A DNA stretch of 56,374 nt from Celeribacter halophilus (GTDB lineage Bacteria; Pseudomonadota; Alphaproteobacteria; Rhodobacterales; Rhodobacteraceae), in assembly GCF_900114135.1 (NCBI RefSeq), contig NZ_FORY01000018.1, positions 1-56,374 on the forward strand. The letters are read 5' to 3'. The notes under the pieces were generated by a model. The model did no database searches, was not told the origin of the DNA, and saw nothing but the letters and a program-made list of their open reading frames with translations. Shown here piece after piece: positions 9,077 through 17,078 of the stretch. Position 1 is the stretch's first letter. Each line of letters opens with the position of its first letter. The translations under genes and the position numbers were made by a program.

Positions 9077-9119
9077 GTCGGATTGCTGTCGGACAAGTGT
9101 CGGACATCTGTCGGGCACG
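9077..9119 (+). repeat. Four direct repeats with an exact 11-bp period
   Basis: GTCGGA, GTCGGA, GTCGGA and GTCGGG start at 9077, 9088, 9099 and 9110. Two central units form the odd palindrome TGTCGGACA; the outer ones are degenerate versions of it. All units face the same side of the helix, as in arrays of transcription-factor sites. No coding gene lies between here and the nrdJ promoter. The surrounding 8600-9233 stretch has no gene I can support. Confidence 0.55.
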
Positions 9120-9233
9120 CAGAGCATAGGCAAACATGCCATAAACACGCATCCGCCAACCCCGCCCCAATGAACAGCATGACACAGTGATGACGTGGAC
9201 CGCGATGATAGTGTGAAGAGATGTGAGTAAAAG

Positions 9234-9310
9234 TGGTCGGGGCGGCGAGATTCGAACTCACGACCCCCTGTACCCAAAACAGGTGCGCTACCAGACTGCG
9301 CCACGCCCCG
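9234..9310 (-). tRNA. tRNA-Pro (anticodon UGG)
   Basis: The 77-nt minus-strand sequence folds as a full cloverleaf. The acceptor arms CGGGGCG and CGCCCCG pair, the anticodon stem CCTGT/ACAGG carries the loop TTTGGGT with anticodon TGG, and the T-arm holds GTTCGAATC. The 3' CCA is encoded (TGG at 9234-9236 on the plus strand). Confidence 0.97.
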
Positions 9311-9358
9311 ACCGTGCGCCTCTCCTAACCCGAGAAAACGCGATTGAAAAGAGCTTAT

Positions 9359-9871
9359 TCACTTAAAACAGGGATCAACTGCATCATTCCCGAACGCAGG
9401 ATGGCGCAGCACATCGCCCGGACGGATGTCGAGCGCCTTGGCCAGACCGCCGTTGATCTCCAAAACGGCGAAAACCGCATCCCCACCGGGAATCGCCGTG
9501 CGATCCAGTGGAACGGCCTCCTCATGGACACGGGTCACAACTCCGCGCCGGTCCACAAAGATCATATCAAGCGGAATTAGCGTGTTCGCCATCCAGAAGG
9601 CCACCGGCTGCGGCTTTTCATAAACGAACAACATGCCATGCGTACGCGCCATCTCCGGACGGTTCATCAACCCCAAGGCGCGTTCTTCGGCATCATCAGC
9701 AATTTCGACAGAAAAGCGGACCACGTCAGCCCCGTTCGCATCCGGACTGGTCACAATGACCTCATCGGCACGGCAATGGCTTTCGGCCAGAAGCGGCACT
9801 GGCGAGAGGGTGATCCCTCCGGCAATCAGGCCTGCGCAGGCCCACGACAGCAGGCCCCGCAGATCAGTCAT
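9359..9871 (-). CDS. DUF192-domain secreted protein
   Basis: The 170-residue protein has an N-terminal signal segment ([25 protein letters not shown]) and then the DUF192 fold. Its markers are [23 protein letters not shown], the [16 protein letters not shown] strand and the [20 protein letters not shown] ending. DUF192 proteins are small periplasmic beta-barrel-like proteins of unknown role. The start ATG at 9871 overlaps the end of the cold-shock gene (its TGA is at 9864-9866), so the two are translationally coupled. The frame is open further upstream inside the cold-shock gene, but only the 9871 start places the signal peptide at the N-terminus. Confidence 0.85.
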   Translation of the reverse strand: MTDLRGLLSWACAGLIAGGITLSPVPLLAESHCRADEVIVTSPDANGADVVRFSVEIADDAEERALGLMNRPEMARTHGMLFVYEKPQPVAFWMANTLIPLDMIFVDRRGVVTRVHEEAVPLDRTAIPGGDAVFAVLEINGGLAKALDIRPGDVLRHPAFGNDAVDPCFK

Positions 9872-10412
9872 CAAACGCCTCGTCCTGCTCCGCTTCACGC
9901 AGAGCCACATCCCAAGCGGTGACATGCGCCGCCATGCGACCGCGACGTCCCTCGATCACCCGCAGACCAACGGCCTCACCGGGCATCAAATCGGCCAAAC
10001 CGGAGCGGCGCAGCACTTCGATATGCACAAAAACATCCTCGGGACGCCCGAAAACATTTGCAAAACCAAAGCCTTTGCCCTTGTCGAACCATTTCACGCG
10101 CGCGGGCTCCAGCGGCAGGTTCAGACTCTCCTCGTCCACCTCTTCGAGGTCTTCAAGCACCGGACCGGTTCCGGGCGCCGGAGGAGCGATTTCCAGCACC
10201 TCGATCGCCTGCACGCCGCGATCCGTGCTTTGCACAACGAGACGTACCTCGGCGGCATCCGCCACAGAACTTTGTCCGAAGTTACGCAGCACATTCGCAT
10301 GCAACAAAATGTCCGGACCACCATCATCGGCGACCACGAACCCAAAACCGCGTGTCGGATCGAACCATTTTACATGCCCCGAAACGATATTCCCCAAATC
10401 TGTGTCGTTCAT
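9864..10412 (-). CDS. Cold-shock protein with two CSD domains
   Basis: This nucleic-acid chaperone of 182 residues has two cold-shock domains. The first (about 8-75) has [17 protein letters not shown] (RNP1) and DILLHANVL (RNP2); the second (about 104-172) has [17 protein letters not shown] and DVFVHIEVL. An acidic linker ([12 protein letters not shown]) joins them. Double-CSD proteins of this kind are common in alphaproteobacteria, unlike the single-domain CspA of enterics. Start ATG 10412. It forms an overlapping pair with the DUF192 gene. Confidence 0.92.
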   Translation of the reverse strand: MNDTDLGNIVSGHVKWFDPTRGFGFVVADDGGPDILLHANVLRNFGQSSVADAAEVRLVVQSTDRGVQAIEVLEIAPPAPGTGPVLEDLEEVDEESLNLPLEPARVKWFDKGKGFGFANVFGRPEDVFVHIEVLRRSGLADLMPGEAVGLRVIEGRRGRMAAHVTAWDVALREAEQDEAFDD

Positions 10413-10574
10413 TGTCTCTTTTACTCAATAAGGGCCAATCCAAAAGACCGGCCCATCACAGGGGGCACCTGCCCCTCATCCCGGCGCGACCCTGTGACAA
10501 TACGCCCGAAGGTTCAACCCTCTTCCGCCTGTCTTTTTGTGCAAGAGGCAGGTTTACCCAACGTCAAGCAATAC

Positions 10575-11180
10575 TCAAGGATTCAAGCGGACAATTTCCC
10601 ACGCATCCTGCGGCGTGGCGCGACTCCAGCGGAAGCGGTCATGCAGACGGAACTCGCCATCGGCCCAGAATTCGATCTCCAGCGGCGTGATCCGGTAGCC
10701 GCCCCAGAACGGCGGGCGCTTCGGATTGGGACCGTGTTTCATGCCCTCTTTGGCCACAGCTTCCATCAGCGCAGCCTTGCTTTCAAGCGGGCGCGACTGC
10801 TTGCTGGCCCATGCGCCAATTCGCGATCCCAGTGCGCGCGATTTGTAATAGGCATCCGAAGCCTCGGCAGTTTCGCGTGTCACCAAACCGCGCACACGCA
10901 CCTGCCGGCGCAGGCTTTTCCAATGCATCACAAATGCAGCTTTTCCTGCATTTTCAATTTCTTGCCCCTTGGCGCTCTCGTAATTTGTGAAAAAGACGAA
11001 AGCATCATCGGCGATTTCCTTGAGCAGCACCATGCGCACATTAGGCAGCCCGTCGCCATCCACCGTCGCAATCGCAATGGCGTTGGGGTCGTTGATTTCC
11101 TTGGCTTCGGCTTCTTTCAACCAACGCCGCGAAATCTCGAACGGGTCGTCTCCTTTGAAAATACCTTTGCGTGGCATCAT
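10575..11180 (-). CDS. pdxH: Pyridoxamine 5'-phosphate oxidase
   Basis: PdxH is an FMN enzyme of the cytoplasm that oxidises pyridoxamine or pyridoxine 5'-phosphate to pyridoxal phosphate. The 201-residue product has the family signature: [15 protein letters not shown] at the N-terminus, [35 protein letters not shown] (FMN contacts), [28 protein letters not shown] and the C-terminal RFRWSR. Of two adjacent ATG codons, 11180 is chosen (AAGGAGAG six bases upstream); 11177 is equally possible. The frame extends to 11294 without family similarity. It is divergent from fabI. Confidence 0.95.
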   Translation of the reverse strand: MMPRKGIFKGDDPFEISRRWLKEAEAKEINDPNAIAIATVDGDGLPNVRMVLLKEIADDAFVFFTNYESAKGQEIENAGKAAFVMHWKSLRRQVRVRGLVTRETAEASDAYYKSRALGSRIGAWASKQSRPLESKAALMEAVAKEGMKHGPNPKRPPFWGGYRITPLEIEFWADGEFRLHDRFRWSRATPQDAWEIVRLNP

Positions 11181-11385
11181 GGCGGCTCTCCTTTTGATCC
11201 CTCTCTCGATAATCCGAACCTTGCGGTCCGACAAGGGCGCAGCATTGAGCCACAGCGCCGCACAGGCGGTTTGCGGCCTTCCGTGTGACCCCACGTCACG
11301 AATTTACCGGGGCCACACTTGATCGCTTTGCGCAAAACCCCTAAAGCACGTTTCAACACCAATAATAAGCGGATAATAGGACGCC

Positions 11386-12189
11386 ATGAGCAAACTGATG
11401 GAAGGAAAGCGCGGGCTGATTATGGGCCTCGCGAATGACAAATCAATCGCATGGGGCATCGCCAAAGCGCTTTCCGAACACGGGGCAGAGCTGTGCTTCT
11501 CTTACCAGGGCGAGCAACTGAAGAAACGCGTGATCCCTCTGGCCGAGCGGCTGGGTTCTGATTTCGTCGTGGAATGTGATGTGTCCGAAGAGGCCTCCAT
11601 CGATGCGCTCTTTGACGCGATCAAGGAAAAATGGGGCAAGATCGACTTTATCGTTCATGCCATCGGCTTTTCCGACAAGAACGAATTGCGCGGTCGCTAT
11701 GTCGACACCACCCGCGCCAATTTCAATCTGACAATGGACATCTCGGTCTACTCCTTTACCGCCGTTGCACAGCGCGCGGCGAAGCTGATGACCGAGGGCG
11801 GCTCCATGCTCACCATGACTTATTACGGTGCCGAACGTGTCATGCCGCATTACAATGTGATGGGCGTGGCCAAGGCGGCTCTGGAAGCCTCCGTGCGCTA
11901 TCTGGCCGAGGATCTGGGCAAGGACGGCATTCGCGTGAACGCCATTTCCGCCGGTCCGATCAAGACGCTGGCCGCCTCAGGCATCGGGGACTTCCGCTAC
12001 ATCATGAAGTGGAACGAATACAACTCGCCGCTGCGCCGCAATGTGACCATCGACGATGTGGGCGGCTCCGCGCTCTATCTGCTGTCCGATCTGGGCTCTG
12101 GCGTGTCGGGCGAGACGCACCATGTGGACGCGGGCTATCATGTCGTGGGCATGAAAGCCGTGGATGCCCCCGATATGTCAAAGGGCTGA
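11386..12189 (+). CDS. fabI: Enoyl-[acyl-carrier-protein] reductase (NADH), FabI type
   Basis: FabI performs the last reduction in each fatty-acid elongation round. The 267-residue short-chain dehydrogenase has the cofactor loop [16 protein letters not shown] (about 14-29), the DVSEE acidic strand end, [11 protein letters not shown], and the FabI-type catalytic pair Y156-x6-K163 in [13 protein letters not shown], then [14 protein letters not shown] (substrate flap). The ATG at 11386 begins the family N-terminus [15 protein letters not shown] strong terminator follows, so it is a single-gene unit. Confidence 0.95.
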   Translation: MSKLMEGKRGLIMGLANDKSIAWGIAKALSEHGAELCFSYQGEQLKKRVIPLAERLGSDFVVECDVSEEASIDALFDAIKEKWGKIDFIVHAIGFSDKNELRGRYVDTTRANFNLTMDISVYSFTAVAQRAAKLMTEGGSMLTMTYYGAERVMPHYNVMGVAKAALEASVRYLAEDLGKDGIRVNAISAGPIKTLAASGIGDFRYIMKWNEYNSPLRRNVTIDDVGGSALYLLSDLGSGVSGETHHVDAGYHVVGMKAVDAPDMSKG

Positions 12190-12213
12190 TCCGCCACAGA
12201 TATACTATTTCTA

Positions 12214-12237
12214 ACGGGGGCTTCGGCTCCCGTTTTT
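12214..12237 (+). terminator. fabI terminator
   Basis: The stem CGGGGGC/GCTCCCG with a TTCG tetraloop is followed by TTTTT. It lies 25 bp after the fabI stop. Confidence 0.85.
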
Positions 12238-12265
12238 GTCTGCACCTTCTGGGAGGAAAGACCGC

Positions 12266-12880
12266 ATGACACCGACCGTTTTCCTGTCGATCCTGAGTAT
12301 CCACCTCATCGCGGCCATGAGCCCCGGCCCCTCTTTCGTGGTCAGCGTGCGCACCGCTGCCTCCGAAGGGTTCCGCCCCGCCTTCGGTCTTGCCGTTGCC
12401 TTCGGTGCCGGTGCTGTGATCTGGGCCATCGCTGCCATGTCCGGCCTGTCGGTCCTGTTTGAAATTTTCCCGCGCGCCTACATGATCTTCAAAATCGCAG
12501 GCGGGCTGTTCCTCATCTGGATCGGGCTCAAAACCCTGCGCCACGCGCGTGACCCGCTGCCGGACGCCACAACGCTGGCCAGCCCGCGCTCTCTGGCCAA
12601 TGCGGTGCGACTCGGTCTCATGACCCAACTGTCGAATCCGAAACCCGCCATCTTCTTCGGAGCCGTTTTTGCAGGGCTGATCCCGCCTGAAACCTCCCTT
12701 GGCGTTAAGGCGATATTATTGTTTTTCGTCTTTTTTGACGAAACCCTGTGGTATGTGATTGTCGCCCGCGTGTTTTCGCGGCAAAAAGCACGACAAGCCT
12801 ATGGCCGAGCCAAGCTCTGGACCGACCGTGCCCTCGGCGGGATGATCGCCATATTCGGGCTTCGGATCGCCAGCACCTGA
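12266..12880 (+). CDS. LysE/RhtB-family amino-acid exporter
   Basis: The 204-residue inner-membrane protein has about six hydrophobic segments and the family start [35 protein letters not shown] is the conserved loop of LysE/RhtB exporters, and [20 protein letters not shown] is the second conserved region. These proteins export amino acids or homoserine lactone-like compounds; the substrate cannot be told. ATG 12266 follows GGGAGGAAAG and is preferred to the upstream in-frame start at 12236, which lies inside the fabI terminator. The gpt gene follows after a 34-bp gap. Confidence 0.88.
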   Translation: MTPTVFLSILSIHLIAAMSPGPSFVVSVRTAASEGFRPAFGLAVAFGAGAVIWAIAAMSGLSVLFEIFPRAYMIFKIAGGLFLIWIGLKTLRHARDPLPDATTLASPRSLANAVRLGLMTQLSNPKPAIFFGAVFAGLIPPETSLGVKAILLFFVFFDETLWYVIVARVFSRQKARQAYGRAKLWTDRALGGMIAIFGLRIAST

Positions 12881-12914
12881 CCGGCCCCGCCATTTTGATG
12901 AAAGGATGAAAGAG

Positions 12915-13418
12915 ATGTCCGAGCGCCTGCCCCACGAAAAAGGCTTTCACATCAGTTGGGACCAGATTCACCGTGACAGCCGCGCGCTGGCATGGCGTCT
13001 GGATGGCAAAGGTCCCGATGACGGCGCATGGCGTGCCATCGTGGCCATCACGCGCGGCGGCATGGCGCCTGCCATGATCATCGCACGCGAGCTGGACATC
13101 CGAACGGTCGATACGATCTCCGTGAAATCCTATGACCACCAAAGCCAGTCCGAGGCCGAGGTGCTCAACTCCCCGAATGAGGACATGATGGGCGATGGCA
13201 CCGGCGTGCTGATCATCGACGATCTGGTGGATAGCGGCAAAACGCTGGAACTCGTGCGCTCGCTCTACCCGAACGCGCATTTCGCCACTGTTTACGCCAA
13301 GCCCAAAGGCCGCCCGCAAGTGGACAGCTACATCACGGAAGTGTCTCAGGACACATGGATTTTCTTCCCGTGGGATATGGCGATGCAATATGTCAAACCC
13401 TACCGTGGGCGCGACTGA
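12915..13418 (+). CDS. gpt: Xanthine phosphoribosyltransferase
   Basis: Gpt converts xanthine or guanine plus PRPP to the nucleotide in purine salvage. The 167-residue protein has the PRPP-binding motif [18 protein letters not shown] (acidic pair in IIDD), the [29 protein letters not shown] segment and the C-terminal [21 protein letters not shown] that is typical of this enzyme. The ATG at 12915 ([17 protein letters not shown]) matches the family and has AAAGGA at good spacing; an ATG three codons earlier (12906) is too close to that site. It lies between two transporter genes on the same strand. Confidence 0.93.
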   Translation: MSERLPHEKGFHISWDQIHRDSRALAWRLDGKGPDDGAWRAIVAITRGGMAPAMIIARELDIRTVDTISVKSYDHQSQSEAEVLNSPNEDMMGDGTGVLIIDDLVDSGKTLELVRSLYPNAHFATVYAKPKGRPQVDSYITEVSQDTWIFFPWDMAMQYVKPYRGRD

Positions 13419-13503
13419 TCCACAGGCAAAGCGCGGCGGATGGTCGGAGGCCCATAGCTCTGACCATCTGGACAAAACCCAACGCCGCACATAGCGTCAC
13501 CGG

Positions 13504-14409
13504 ATGATCTGGTTTTCCCGCCTGCCCGCGCAATCGCGCGGCATCCTCTACATGCTGATCTCCATCATCGTGTTCTCGTCGATGGACATGACCGCCAAGC
13601 TTTTGGGGGAACGGGTTGACCTGTCCCAAGTGCTCTGGGCGCGCTATGGAGGTCAGCTTTTGCTGCTGGTTCTGGTCTTTGCACTGCGCCTGAGACGCGC
13701 CCTTGTGACCCAGCACCCTTGGCTACAACTCGCCCGCGGCTTGATGCAGCTTGGCGCGGCGGCCTGTTTCTTTGGCGCACTGCGCACACAGGGTCTGGCG
13801 GAGACCACAGCCGTGGCCGATCTTGCCCCTGTGCTGATCACCTTGGGAGCAGCACTCTTTCTGGGCGAAAAGGTCGGCCCGCGCCGCATGGCCGGAATCG
13901 GCGCGGCGCTGATCGGGGCCTTGATCATCATCCGTCCCGGTGCAGCCGTCTTTTCTCCCACCGCGCTCTGGCCGCTGGGCACCGCCCTCTGTCTGGCGGG
14001 CTATGCACTGGCCACGCGCTATATCGGGCTGAAGGAAAGCCCGCTGACCGGATTGCTTTATTCCGGTCTGATCTGCACCGCGATCCTGAGTCTGATTGTG
14101 CCCTTCCGCTGGGTGGCGCCTGACGGGATGGCAATCGCGCTTATGGCGGTGATCGGCTGCATCGGGACGCTGGGTCAGTTGATGATGATCCGTGCCTATG
14201 CCGTGGCAGAAGCCTCCGTCATCGCGCCGTTTTCCTATGTGGGACTTCTCGCGGCTTCCGGTTGGGGGTTTGTGGTCTTTGGCACCCTGCCCGACCGCTG
14301 GACCGTGCTCGGTGCTCTTGTGATCGTCGCGGCCGGGCTCTATGTCTGGCAACGGGAACGCAAGAGCGGCACGGCGCAGCCTGTGCCCGAAGAAATGGGT
14401 CAGCCATGA
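13504..14409 (+). CDS. EamA/DMT-family transporter
   Basis: The 301-residue protein has about ten hydrophobic segments arranged as two EamA repeats (roughly 10-140 and 155-290), typical of drug/metabolite exporters. Segments include LYMLISIIVFSSMDMTAKLL in the first repeat and SVIAPFSYVGLLAASGWGFVVF in the second. The substrate is unknown. The stop overlaps the start of the next gene (ATGA at 14406-14409), so the two are translationally coupled. Confidence 0.88.
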   Translation: MIWFSRLPAQSRGILYMLISIIVFSSMDMTAKLLGERVDLSQVLWARYGGQLLLLVLVFALRLRRALVTQHPWLQLARGLMQLGAAACFFGALRTQGLAETTAVADLAPVLITLGAALFLGEKVGPRRMAGIGAALIGALIIIRPGAAVFSPTALWPLGTALCLAGYALATRYIGLKESPLTGLLYSGLICTAILSLIVPFRWVAPDGMAIALMAVIGCIGTLGQLMMIRAYAVAEASVIAPFSYVGLLAASGWGFVVFGTLPDRWTVLGALVIVAAGLYVWQRERKSGTAQPVPEEMGQP

Positions 14410-15350
14410 ACATCAAACGCGGTGAGATCGAAGGCACGCTGGGGCAATATCTTGGCAATCTTGCAACCCGGGGGCTTTTGTCTCTGGCACTCGCTTTGCC
14501 CTATAAAAGCCGTGTGCGGTTCATGGGCTGGTTCATGTCGCGCGTTTTTGCGCCTTTGGCGGGGTATAGCAAAAGGGTGCGCGAAAACCTCCACCATGTG
14601 ATGCCGGAGCTTCCCGAGGCCGAGGTCAAACGGCTAATGCGCGATGTGCCGAACAATGCGGGACGCACGCTGATCGAGATCTATTCCGGCCCCGAATTTA
14701 TCGCCAAGATGAAAGACATCCGGCTGGAAGGCCCAGGAGCCGGGATTTTGCGCGAGGCGCGTGACAACCGGCGTCCCGTGATCCTGCACACGGGGCATTT
14801 CGGCAATTATGACGCGCCGCGTGCGGCGCTCATCGCCCATGGCTATGATGTCGGCTCGCTTTACAACCCGATGAAGAACAAGTTCTTCAACGCGCATTAT
14901 GTCAAAGCCATCGGCACCATCGGACAGCCGCTCTTTCCACGCGGGCGCAGAGGTTATGCAAAGCTGCTGAAACATCTGAAATCCGGTGGCATGATCGGCT
15001 TTCTCTCCGATGTCTATGTGCGCCACGGCGCGATCCTGAGTTTCTTTGGCAAACCGGCGCGCACCGCGCTTTCTGCCGCCGAGCTTGCGCTCAAATACGA
15101 TGCGCTCTTGGTGCCGATTTATGGCGTGCGTCTTGAAGACGGGTTGAATTTCCGCGTTCGGGTCGAAGCCCCCATTCCCCACAGCACACCGGAAGAGATG
15201 GCGCAGGCGCTCAATGACAGTCTGGAGGCCATCACCCGTCAGCATATGGAGCAATGGTTCTGGATCCATCGCCGCTGGAAACCGGAGCGGTTGCCGAAGG
15301 ATGCGGAAGATGTTCTCAAAAAGGCGATGAGCGAGGACACGTCACAGTAA
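14406..15350 (+). CDS. LpxL/HtrB-like lysophospholipid or lipid A acyltransferase
   Basis: The 314-residue protein belongs to the HtrB/LpxL acyltransferase superfamily, which adds acyl chains to lipid A precursors or related lipids at the inner membrane. The HX4D catalytic motif is H131-FGNY-D136 (LHTGHFGNYDAPR). Further family segments are SLYNPMKNKFFN, GGMIGFLSDVYVRHGA, FFGKPARTALSAAELALKYDALLVPIY and the C-terminal QWFWIHRRWKPER. An N-terminal hydrophobic helix (LLSLALALPYK) is weak. The coding frame continues open upstream inside the EamA gene, but the ATG of the ATGA overlap fits. Its 3' end overlaps the convergent gene at 15342 by nine bases. Confidence 0.87.
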   Translation: MNIKRGEIEGTLGQYLGNLATRGLLSLALALPYKSRVRFMGWFMSRVFAPLAGYSKRVRENLHHVMPELPEAEVKRLMRDVPNNAGRTLIEIYSGPEFIAKMKDIRLEGPGAGILREARDNRRPVILHTGHFGNYDAPRAALIAHGYDVGSLYNPMKNKFFNAHYVKAIGTIGQPLFPRGRRGYAKLLKHLKSGGMIGFLSDVYVRHGAILSFFGKPARTALSAAELALKYDALLVPIYGVRLEDGLNFRVRVEAPIPHSTPEEMAQALNDSLEAITRQHMEQWFWIHRRWKPERLPKDAEDVLKKAMSEDTSQ

Positions 15351-16007
15351 CAGGTCCACAACAAGCCCCACAGTCACAGCACCAATCGGCTCGCCCGACG
15401 TCGGGTCTGTGATCGTGGCGGAGACCTGAGCCTGTGACACGCCGGTGGAGGGATCAAATTCGATCTCGCCAATCTCCATCCCGTTAGCCCCCTGCCCGAA
15501 GGACTTCTGGAATTTCGCCTCGTCCCCTTGCCAGTAATCCGAGGTCGCGGTTGCAGAGGCCACATTCAGCCCGCGCGCATCCATGACAAACAGTTCCGAA
15601 ATCTCACCGCCCGCCATAGCGACCTTGTTCAAAAGCAGTTCCGCAGGGCGTCCCTTGAGAACCGTATCAAGCAAAGGCTGCTCCTCCTGCTGCAACTGTT
15701 CGCGCCATTGTTGGTCGAGGTCCAAAATCTCCGCGTCGCTCAACTCGGCTGTGCGGGCATTTTGCTCCCGCAGGGCGACGAGCAATAGTGATTCCTTAAT
15801 GAGGTCAGCCATCTCCGTTTCAAAATAGCTGCGCAGGGCCTCTTCGACCCGCGTTTTGTCACCGCTTTCGCTGGCCATCGCGGGCAAAAGGCCGCCAACC
15901 CATAGGAGCAGCGCGGCGCTTAGGATCGCATAGCCCCTAAAAGACAGGCGCAGAAGTGAATGGCGCGTGCGGGACATCAGAGGAAAACACAGGGAATCTG
16001 GGCGCAT
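15342..16007 (-). CDS. Periplasmic PDC/Cache-like sensor domain protein, no output domain
   Basis: The product of about 221 residues has an N-terminal signal or membrane segment (GYAILSAALLLWVGGLLPAMASE) and then a region that resembles extracellular PDC/Cache sensor folds. A long helix (EEALRSYFETEMADLIKESL) is followed by the strand pair ELFVMDARGLNVASATATSDYWQGDEAKFQ, which is the classic PDC pattern, and IGAVTVGLVVDLLL at the end. No kinase, cyclase or chemoreceptor domain follows, so it may be a free binding protein. Three starts are possible: 16022 (no ribosome-binding site), 16007 (GGAG six bases upstream, chosen) and 15977. Confidence 0.65.
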   Translation of the reverse strand: MRPDSLCFPLMSRTRHSLLRLSFRGYAILSAALLLWVGGLLPAMASESGDKTRVEEALRSYFETEMADLIKESLLLVALREQNARTAELSDAEILDLDQQWREQLQQEEQPLLDTVLKGRPAELLLNKVAMAGGEISELFVMDARGLNVASATATSDYWQGDEAKFQKSFGQGANGMEIGEIEFDPSTGVSQAQVSATITDPTSGEPIGAVTVGLVVDLLL

Positions 16008-16105
16008 ATCGATCTCCGTCATGGTCGCTTTGGCGAATACGGGACCGTTCTAGCAGCCAAGCCTTTACGCAGGATTAAGAGCCTGCGGACTTATTACAAA
16101 GGATT

Positions 16106-16891
16106 TTAGTGATCTGTTTCCGCACGTACAGCGGCCAGAATGGGACCGGGGCCTTGCGGACCGGCGGCCTGTAGGATGACCGCAGCGTGATCCGGCCCCT
16201 CAAGATCGAGCGAAACCGCCAAGGGCGCCGCGCCGTTCCAGTCCGCCAGAGGCCGCCATTCGGTGACAATATTGGAATATTCCACATCACGGCCCGCATT
16301 TTCGCCACGGGTGATGGCCACGCGCTCATGGGGATCAAAGCGCACGATCTGCAAGCGCATCAGCGGCGGCAGCGCGCCGGTGGGCGTGGCGACGATGTGA
16401 AGCTGGTCGTTTTTGACCGAGACGGACAAGGACACAGGCGCCGCCGGCTTGCTCCGGTGACGCATGATGAGATCGACCAGACGCATGGGCTTGGCCCCCA
16501 CGAGGTGATCCGCGCCCTGCACGATCAGTTGCGGCGTGTAGATGGTGCGTTTGCCAACGGCATGGGCGTAAGCCTTTTGCCGCAAGGTGAATTCCGGCTT
16601 GGCGAAATTGTCGCGCCAGCCGATGTAATCCCAGTAATCCACATGGAGCGAGAGCGGCAGAACATCGTCACGACCAGCCAGTTCCGTCATCATCTCATCC
16701 GCCGGAGGACAGGAGGAACAGCCCTGAGAGGTGAACAGCTCCACCACCACAAGCGGCGGATGGGGGTTGGCCATGCTGTCCTGTGCGGCAAGGGGCGCAG
16801 CCACTGGCAGAGCCAGAGACGCAGCCAGAATCCCGCCTCTCAAAAGATGAGAAGGGAGGATATGAGAAAAGGCTGCCAGAATCTGTCGCAT
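16106..16891 (-). CDS. DUF1223 thioredoxin-like secreted protein
   Basis: The 261-residue protein has a signal peptide (LLRGGILAASLALPVAAPLAAQD) and the DUF1223 core. Its features are the strand VVVELFTSQGCSSCPPADEMM with a CxxC-type pair (GCSSCPP), then LSLHVDYWDYIGWRDNFA, the YTPQLIVQGADHLVGA strand (cis-Pro region), and a beta-rich C-terminal half. DUF1223 proteins have a thioredoxin-like fold and probably a redox role in the periplasm; the partner is unknown. Start ATG 16891 gives a full signal peptide. Confidence 0.88.
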   Translation of the reverse strand: MRQILAAFSHILPSHLLRGGILAASLALPVAAPLAAQDSMANPHPPLVVVELFTSQGCSSCPPADEMMTELAGRDDVLPLSLHVDYWDYIGWRDNFAKPEFTLRQKAYAHAVGKRTIYTPQLIVQGADHLVGAKPMRLVDLIMRHRSKPAAPVSLSVSVKNDQLHIVATPTGALPPLMRLQIVRFDPHERVAITRGENAGRDVEYSNIVTEWRPLADWNGAAPLAVSLDLEGPDHAAVILQAAGPQGPGPILAAVRAETDH

Positions 16892-17027
16892 GAAGGCTCC
16901 GTTGGTTGCGCAACAGGTTTAAGACGAATGCGCCCGTGAGGCCAATCAAGGAATTGCGATAAGTCGTTACAGAGCTATGAGCGTCGCAGCTTGGCCACGG
17001 TGCGCCTTTGCGAGGGCACAAAACGGG

Positions 17028-17052
17028 AAAGGGCGACACTGTGTGCCGCCCC
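17028..17052 (-). terminator. Possible acnB terminator
   Basis: On the minus strand a GGGCG/CGCCC hairpin with inner CAC/GTG pairing lies just after the acnB stop. The T-run is weak and interrupted (TTTCCCGTTTT), so confidence is limited. Confidence 0.45.
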
Positions 17053-17078
17053 TTCGGGATCTCTATTCGCCCAGTGAC

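Noticed and set aside
8600-9233. Chromosome origin (oriC)
   Set aside because: DnaA-like boxes and an 11-bp repeat are present, but no origin-type gene neighbours are seen and skew cannot be computed here.
8729-9304. 191-codon minus-strand frame
   Set aside because: It begins inside tRNA-Pro and has no domain or ribosome-binding site.
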